A DNA stretch of 6,502 nucleotides from Pseudomonadota bacterium (GTDB lineage: Bacteria > Desulfobacterota > Desulfobacteria > Desulfobacterales > C00003060), in the NCBI GenBank assembly GCA_015222985.1, contig JADFWI010000256.1:1-6502 (forward strand). The letters are read 5' to 3'. Of the stretch, positions 1 through 4,036 are shown piece after piece; position 1 is the first letter of the stretch, and every line of letters begins with the position of its first letter. The position numbers were made by a program, and so were the translations under genes. The notes under the pieces are model-generated. The model was not told where the DNA came from and made no database searches. It saw only the letters and a list, made by a program, of their open reading frames with translations.

Positions 1-109
1 GATTACCAGAACTTTCGTCTTTAAAATTCCTGATTTTGGATGATCTTTTGTAGATTATAGGCATAAACCGATTTATCCCGGCGCTTTCGCAACGTCCCTT
101 AGAACAAGT

Positions 110-149
110 TCATTCAGAAATGGCGTTCCCTAGAATAAACATTAGCTGA
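110..149 (+). promoter_or_regulatory. Possible promoter and leader element of the CHAT gene
   Basis: A -10-like TAGAAT lies at 131-136 and differs from TATAAT at one position. A weak -35-like TTCATT lies at 109-114, giving a 16-base spacer. Transcription would start near 143, leaving a leader of about 40 bases that contains the SD. What raises this above a chance match is that the arrangement TCATT, GAAAT, nine bases, TAGAAT, three bases, CA(T/A)TAGC recurs ahead of the second gene. The -35 match is poor, so this could be an activator-dependent promoter or another conserved leader element. Confidence 0.4.
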
Positions 150-166
150 TGGCAACCCATCGACCC

Positions 167-175
167 AAAGGAGGT
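167..175 (+). promoter_or_regulatory. Ribosome binding site of the CHAT gene
   Basis: AAAGGAGGT is a near-perfect Shine-Dalgarno sequence. Its AGGAGG core ends nine bases before the ATG at 184, which fixes that start. Confidence 0.85.
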
Positions 176-183
176 AAAGAGCA

Positions 184-1548
184 ATGACACAGCGAGAATA
201 CATCGATTTCAAACTTTACCTGACTCGTCCTCCAGAAGGGCAGGACACGTGTCAGGTGGCCTTGCTACCCACGCCGGAGGTCGGTGAGACGATCACGCCG
301 GTGACAGTGTCCGCCGAGAAAGGTCCATCAGCAGACCAGCTCCCCTATCTCGCCGGTAAGAGCATCACACTGCGACAACTGGTTCAATTTGGCAAAGGGC
401 TCGCGAACTGGCTGCTACCTGAGGATACGATTCGATCCCTATTTGCCGAGGCGCTTAAGCGCGCAGGAAATGAGGGCGGTGTAAGGTTACGGCTGATCAT
501 AGCAGATCATAGCCTCAAGAAATGGCCGTGGGAGTATGTTTACTTTGATCCCCTAAATGGACCAGATTCCATGCGTGGGTTTCTTGCCCTGGAACCGCGT
601 ATCTCGATTGTGCGACATGAACCTCTGCCATTCCCGCATCCCGAACCAGTCAAAGAAAAAATGGTGCTTACAAATTTGCGGATGGTGGTCGCAGCGGCCT
701 CACCCAAGGGTCAAAAGGAACTCCAGATAAAAAAGGAAGTTTCGACAATCAAAAAAGCGCTTAAGGATTTCAACGTCGAGGGGATACACATCGCGGTAGA
801 CCTACTAATGGATGCTACTCCTCCTGAGGTAGCACAGGCGCTTCAAGGTACAAGCTCGACATATCTATTCCACTTCGTTGGCCACGGGATTACCGAATCA
901 ATGAGTGATCCTTTCACTCGTGGCGCAACTAAAGAAGAGGGTTACCTCTTTTTTATTGAAGACAAGTCGACCAAATCAGAGGCCAAGGTGGGAGCGGACG
1001 ACCTTGCGAAATATCTGCAGCAAGCCGGGGTGCGGTTGGCGGTTATGAGTGCCTGCTATTCAGGGGCCCGTAATGAGCGTTATCCCTGGGACAGTGTTGC
1101 TGGTGCGTTCGCCGCGCGGGCTATCCCTGCCACCGTAGCCATGCAATACAAAGTCATCGATTCCATAGCCATCAAATTTACTCAGGCCTTCTACAGCTCC
1201 CTATCAAGCGGTTTGTCGATAGATGAGGCGATGAGTTTTGGCCGTCTGTCCATGTATGAAGAGGCAGCTGCCGACCTCGATAGTGTCGTGAACGTTGAGT
1301 GGGGAGTTCCCGTATTGTACAGCCGTTTACCGGGTGGCATCCTTGTTCCTGAACTCGCTGAACGTGAGACGGAAACTGCCAAGCAGATCCGTATGGCAAT
1401 ACAACAAACTGTTGACACCATTGAAGAGACAGGGGAAGTCATAGGAATTAAAGGAAAACTCGAAAAAGGATCTTATAAAATTAAGCAGAAAGTGGGAACT
1501 ATCAAGGGTGAAGGAAAACTTGTGGGATGGGAGACCAATTCTTTATAG
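184..1548 (+). CDS. CHAT-domain caspase-like cysteine protease with a C-terminal tandem motif tail
   Basis: This 454-residue protein is recognisable as a CHAT (caspase HetF associated with TPRs) peptidase of clan CD. The beta-rich N-terminal part is followed by the family's WPWEY segment at 114-118. The catalytic His lies in HFVGHG (His234). The catalytic Cys lies in SACYSG (Cys291) after a hydrophobic strand. The domain closes with a helical AFYSSL...SIDEA segment and WGVPVLY near 374-380. No signal peptide or membrane helix is seen, so it should be cytoplasmic. After the domain, residues 406-454 form a Lys/Gly-rich tail with two ungapped copies of a motif (Q408-I422 and Q435-W449) that recurs in the third and fourth gene products. 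Unlike many CHAT proteins it has no TPRs; these sit in the third gene. Family knowledge indicates a regulated endopeptidase. Its substrate is unknown, and the adjacent helical protein is the obvious candidate (inference). The start is set by the SD at 167-175. Confidence 0.9.
   Translation: MTQREYIDFKLYLTRPPEGQDTCQVALLPTPEVGETITPVTVSAEKGPSADQLPYLAGKSITLRQLVQFGKGLANWLLPEDTIRSLFAEALKRAGNEGGVRLRLIIADHSLKKWPWEYVYFDPLNGPDSMRGFLALEPRISIVRHEPLPFPHPEPVKEKMVLTNLRMVVAAASPKGQKELQIKKEVSTIKKALKDFNVEGIHIAVDLLMDATPPEVAQALQGTSSTYLFHFVGHGITESMSDPFTRGATKEEGYLFFIEDKSTKSEAKVGADDLAKYLQQAGVRLAVMSACYSGARNERYPWDSVAGAFAARAIPATVAMQYKVIDSIAIKFTQAFYSSLSSGLSIDEAMSFGRLSMYEEAAADLDSVVNVEWGVPVLYSRLPGGILVPELAERETETAKQIRMAIQQTVDTIEETGEVIGIKGKLEKGSYKIKQKVGTIKGEGKLVGWETNSL
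1405..1530 (+). repeat. Tandem Q-x-V-[GD]-T-I motif pair in the CHAT tail
   Basis: Codons 408-422 and 435-449 encode two 15-residue units that align without gaps: QTVDTIEETGEVIGI and QKVGTIKGEGKLVGW. Shared positions are Q, V, T, I, a G at unit position 10, a hydrophobic pair, and G at position 14. Twelve residues rich in Lys and Gly separate them. The second unit ends five residues before the stop codon, so it forms the extreme C-terminus. The same core appears in the third and fourth gene products. Confidence 0.7.
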
Positions 1549-1564
1549 GTAAACAGCATGATAC

Positions 1565-1605
1565 TCATTTTGGAAATTTATTTTTTTAGAATGATCAATA
1601 GCGGA
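1565..1605 (+). promoter_or_regulatory. Possible promoter of the helical-protein gene, resembling the element at 110-149
   Basis: The 76-base gap after the CHAT gene contains TCATT (1565-1569), GAAAT (1573-1577), a T-rich stretch, and TAGAAT (1587-1592). CAATAGCGGA follows three bases later. TAGAAT is -10-like, with CTCATT at 1564-1569 as a weak -35 at a 17-base spacing. From TAGAAT onward, 15 of 19 positions match 131-149. This may give the second gene its own transcript or boost it relative to the first. No terminator hairpin is visible in the gap, so read-through from the CHAT gene is also likely. Confidence 0.4.
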
Positions 1606-1607
1606 AG

Positions 1608-1616
1608 AAAAGGAGG
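1608..1616 (+). promoter_or_regulatory. Ribosome binding site of the helical-protein gene
   Basis: AAAAGGAGG ends eight bases before the ATG at 1625 and supports that start. Confidence 0.85.
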
Positions 1617-1624
1617 ACTCTGTA

Positions 1625-2812
1625 ATGGGGGCATCGACATATCGGTCTTATGAGGAGGCAGCCAGTGATTACTTGACCAAATTTCAGGCCTTGCGTGATG
1701 CGCCACCCTCGAAATCAGATGCTGTCACTCGCGGCGCCGGTGATATTCAAGCGGATGTTTTGATAAATCGAGCTGACGAGATCGCAGACGTGTCTGCAAG
1801 TATGGTATCACTGTCAAAAAATTACATAGAGGCGCCTGACCCAAAACTGCGTGAAGGGATAAGCGGGCAGTTGTTGGCTCAGGCTGCGGCAGAGCTTCAA
1901 GTGGCGACTGAACTTCTCGAGATCGCCGAGGAAGGACAAACGGGCCAGGTGGCAACTCGTACGACGCGTTCTACACGAGGAATGGCCTTGCGAGATGCCA
2001 TCAATATGCTGGAGAAGTCCATGGCAACGCCTGTTTCCGCCGGCTTAAACCTGTCTACCGAAGTCCGACGCGCGGGAGTTGCTCCCCCGGCCACGAAAGA
2101 CAATGCCAAGTCAGCACTTGAGCAGGCTGCCCATATAACCACGGGTTCCATCTCACAGCGTGTAATTGAGCTAGGTGGAGATATGGCTTTTAATTTGGTG
2201 TTCAGCACCGAATGGAAGGCGGTGATTGATAGCACTGAGGTGGTTAGCGGAGGAATCGCCAATTTACTCGAGGGGATCAAAGAGGGCATAGGAGCCTTTT
2301 TCACGCGCGTTGTGACTGTGGCAGCCAAAACACTTGCAAATGTCTATGACAAAATCCTTGCCTTATTGGGCAAGGATGTCGAAGACCTGGCCCGAAAGAA
2401 GATTCAAGAATGGCTCGAAACGATAAAGGAGAAAGGAAAGATAGAGCTTTTCGATGCGCTCGCGAGCAAACTGTATCGCATTGATGACTTCAAAAAAGAG
2501 TTGGGAGACTGGTTGGAAGAAACTACGGCAGAGGTAGACAGGATAAACCAGATCACAGAAGAGGTAAATGCGTTGTCAGAGAAATTTTCAATCTTTTTCG
2601 GACGAATGAAAAAACTCTCAGACATAGCCGGTCTGGCGAAGTTCATTAAGGCACCCCAAGTAATAGTAGTTCTTACGGGAGTGCGGATTGCTTTGCTGGC
2701 GGTCTTAGTATATGGGGGTTACGACTATGTAGGCTATAAGCAGATGAGGTTTCCTAATCTTACTAAGGGCGTGGCAGAGGTAATCCAAGAGAATCTGGTG
2801 CCTCAAGAATAG
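1625..2812 (+). CDS. Unrecognised alpha-helical protein with a C-terminal hydrophobic segment; candidate membrane effector or protease substrate
   Basis: I do not recognise a named family for this 395-residue protein. It looks almost wholly helical. Residues 1-105 are an acidic helical region ending in an Ala/Leu-rich helix (81-104). A short flexible basic stretch, RTTRSTRG, lies at 112-119. Residues about 188-249 are hydrophobic to amphipathic, with Gly and Ala (GGIANLLEGIKEGIGAFF at 209-226, then a run ending ILALLG). Residues about 292-332 have coiled-coil character. Residues 346-366 are a strongly hydrophobic stretch, interrupted by Arg354, that could be a single membrane helix, followed by a polar tail of about 25 residues. 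There is no N-terminal signal peptide, enzyme motif or copy of the shared Gly/Val motif. Its position directly after a CHAT protease, together with its membrane-prone character, suggests a membrane-acting executioner or proteolytic client. That is inference; a structural anchor for the complex is an alternative. Confidence 0.85.
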   Translation: MGASTYRSYEEAASDYLTKFQALRDAPPSKSDAVTRGAGDIQADVLINRADEIADVSASMVSLSKNYIEAPDPKLREGISGQLLAQAAAELQVATELLEIAEEGQTGQVATRTTRSTRGMALRDAINMLEKSMATPVSAGLNLSTEVRRAGVAPPATKDNAKSALEQAAHITTGSISQRVIELGGDMAFNLVFSTEWKAVIDSTEVVSGGIANLLEGIKEGIGAFFTRVVTVAAKTLANVYDKILALLGKDVEDLARKKIQEWLETIKEKGKIELFDALASKLYRIDDFKKELGDWLEETTAEVDRINQITEEVNALSEKFSIFFGRMKKLSDIAGLAKFIKAPQVIVVLTGVRIALLAVLVYGGYDYVGYKQMRFPNLTKGVAEVIQENLVPQE

Positions 2813-2887
2813 CCAGTCAGATCTTCACAAAGTGCTCGATCGGTAGGATGTGAAAGCGTATTGAGAATAGTCCGTTAAAAAACTGAC

Positions 2888-2895
2888 AAAGAGGT
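2888..2895 (+). promoter_or_regulatory. Ribosome binding site of the zinc-ribbon TPR gene
   Basis: AAAGAGGT has its GAGG core ending eight bases before the ATG at 2903. It is one base off the consensus and weaker than the sites of the first two genes. Confidence 0.7.
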
Positions 2896-2902
2896 AGATA
2901 CT

Positions 2903-4036
2903 ATGAAATGTCCGATATGCGGCCATACCGCAATTCCTGAAGACATGACTACCTGCCCGCAATGCAGAGTGGAACTTCCGAAAGCCCATAAGCCACCAAC
3001 TCAAATCAAGGTGACTCAGGAAGTCGGCACGGTCGCAGGAGAGGTCACTGGCGTGGAAATCGGGAAGGTCACCGGTGATGTGACTGTCGAAAGTACGGTC
3101 AATCAAATCGAAGCCAAGATCGTACAAGGTGATTATGTAGATCGAAAGACGATAGTGTTGCTTGGACAGGATGGCTTGGAGCAAATCGCCAAGATGCTAG
3201 TCAAGCTCCAGGGCGCGGACAAACAAACCTTGCAGAATCTGGGAACGCAGACCGTACCGGAGAACGTAAGCCACCAAATTGAGGAAGTGGTGGCTGCACA
3301 GAAGGAGGTAGCGGAGAAGGGTGTATCGACTACACCGCAGGCCACATATCGTCTGGGAATGCTGGCTGCCTATAATCGAGATTACAATACAGCCCTTGAC
3401 TACTTCCATCAGGCAACTCAGACTGATCCTGAATACTCTGACGCTTTCGAAGCTATTAGCTGGCTGCAGCAAAGCCTGGCCATGCATGATCTCCAATCAC
3501 AAAACTACACAGCGGCTAAAGAAAAGTTAGATGAAGCTCGCAGGGCGGCTGAGCGCACTGATCCGCTTGATCCAAATGCCTTAACACAGCGAGGTTACAT
3601 AGCCAAAACCCTTGCGCAGATTGCTGAGGCCATGAATGATCAGGCGAATAAACAGAAATACTACCAGGAGGCGGCAAGACTTTTCCGCCACGTAGTACAG
3701 TTAGATCTCGGCAATGCCGGGGCTCATAACGGCCTTGGAAACATAGAGGACGCTCTAGGAAATATCGATGCAGCCATCACCTGTTACAATCAGGCTATTG
3801 AACTAATGCCAAAATATACAGCCGCTTACCATGACTTGGCAATCGCTTTTGAAAACAAGATGAAGACGGACCCGACCCACAGCAACGATTGGTGTCGGAA
3901 GGCGCTTGAGGCATGGCAGAAAACCTACGAGTTGGCTCCAAACGATCCCGGTTTCTCAGCTGACTACATTGTAACCATCGGTCAGCGAATATCTTGGCTA
4001 AAGCAGAAATGTGGAAAGGGGGGAGGAGATGATTGA
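2903..4036 (+). CDS. Zinc-ribbon and TPR-repeat adaptor protein with a Gly/Val motif linker
   Basis: This 377-residue protein starts with a zinc ribbon: CPIC at 3-6 and CPQC at 18-21 supply four Cys ligands. The linker at 37-62 carries the shared motif (Q39-E-V-G-T-V) and extends it into five consecutive tetrapeptides that begin with Gly42, 46, 50, 54 and 58. A segment with QGDYVDRKTI follows at 75-84. From about 145 to 355 there are TPR helical hairpins. Recognisable units start near ATYRLGMLAAYNRDYNTALD and AHNGLGNIEDALGNIDAAIT, with typical Ala/Gly/Tyr and DP/MP turn positions. No enzyme motif, signal peptide or membrane helix is visible. TPRs are protein-binding scaffolds, so the likely role is an adaptor between the NTPase and the CHAT protease. 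In many CHAT proteins TPRs are fused to the protease; here they are encoded separately. The 3' end overlaps the NTPase gene by 8 bases, implying coupled translation. Confidence 0.88.
   Translation: MKCPICGHTAIPEDMTTCPQCRVELPKAHKPPTQIKVTQEVGTVAGEVTGVEIGKVTGDVTVESTVNQIEAKIVQGDYVDRKTIVLLGQDGLEQIAKMLVKLQGADKQTLQNLGTQTVPENVSHQIEEVVAAQKEVAEKGVSTTPQATYRLGMLAAYNRDYNTALDYFHQATQTDPEYSDAFEAISWLQQSLAMHDLQSQNYTAAKEKLDEARRAAERTDPLDPNALTQRGYIAKTLAQIAEAMNDQANKQKYYQEAARLFRHVVQLDLGNAGAHNGLGNIEDALGNIDAAITCYNQAIELMPKYTAAYHDLAIAFENKMKTDPTHSNDWCRKALEAWQKTYELAPNDPGFSADYIVTIGQRISWLKQKCGKGGGDD
3017..3088 (+). repeat. Gly-x-Val-x tetrapeptide array in the TPR protein linker
   Basis: Codons 39-62 open with QEVGTV, matching the CHAT tail and the NTPase motif. 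They continue with Gly at 42, 46, 50, 54 and 58 and Val at 44, 48, 56 and 60, so four-residue spacing holds for five units (third unit G-V-E-I). Alternating Gly and beta-branched residues favour extended strands or beta-arches. The codons differ from those of the other motif copies, so this is not a recent DNA duplication. Confidence 0.65.
4015..4028 (+). promoter_or_regulatory. Ribosome binding site deciding the STAND gene start
   Basis: A purine run made of AAAGGGGGG and then AGGAG ends directly before the ATG at 4029. Its first part sits at a good SD distance. The alternative in-frame GTG at 4011 has no comparable SD upstream, so ATG 4029 is preferred. The site lies inside the last codons of the TPR gene, so ribosomes finishing that gene could reinitiate here. 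Confidence 0.65.

Noticed and set aside
495..513. Direct repeat GATCATAGC, two copies ten bases apart
   Set aside because: It is short, lies inside the CHAT coding sequence, encodes different residues in each copy and has no associated structure.
1897..2328. Minus-strand frame of 143 codons
   Set aside because: It lies entirely antisense to the helical-protein gene, which has a strong SD and sensible composition. The reverse product is Ser/Ala/Pro-rich shadow sequence.
1625..2812. Bacterial gasdermin
   Set aside because: The neighbouring CHAT protease suggested it, but the protein is longer than usual bacterial gasdermins and looks almost wholly helical. Gasdermin N-domains are beta-rich, and I see no short C-terminal autoinhibitory peptide after a beta-rich pore-forming domain.
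2825..3184. Minus-strand frame of 119 codons covering the gap between the second and third genes
   Set aside because: Most of it lies antisense to the zinc-ribbon and motif region of a clear gene, it shows no recognisable domain, and no good SD was seen ahead of its start.
4011..4028. GTG at 4011 as the NTPase start
   Set aside because: It lacks an SD at a proper distance, while ATG 4029 is preceded by a long purine-rich SD.
184..4036. Type III-E CRISPR (Craspase-like) locus
   Set aside because: TPR and CHAT modules are present, but there are no Cas7-like proteins, no CRISPR repeats and no Csx30-like gene that I can recognise in the window.
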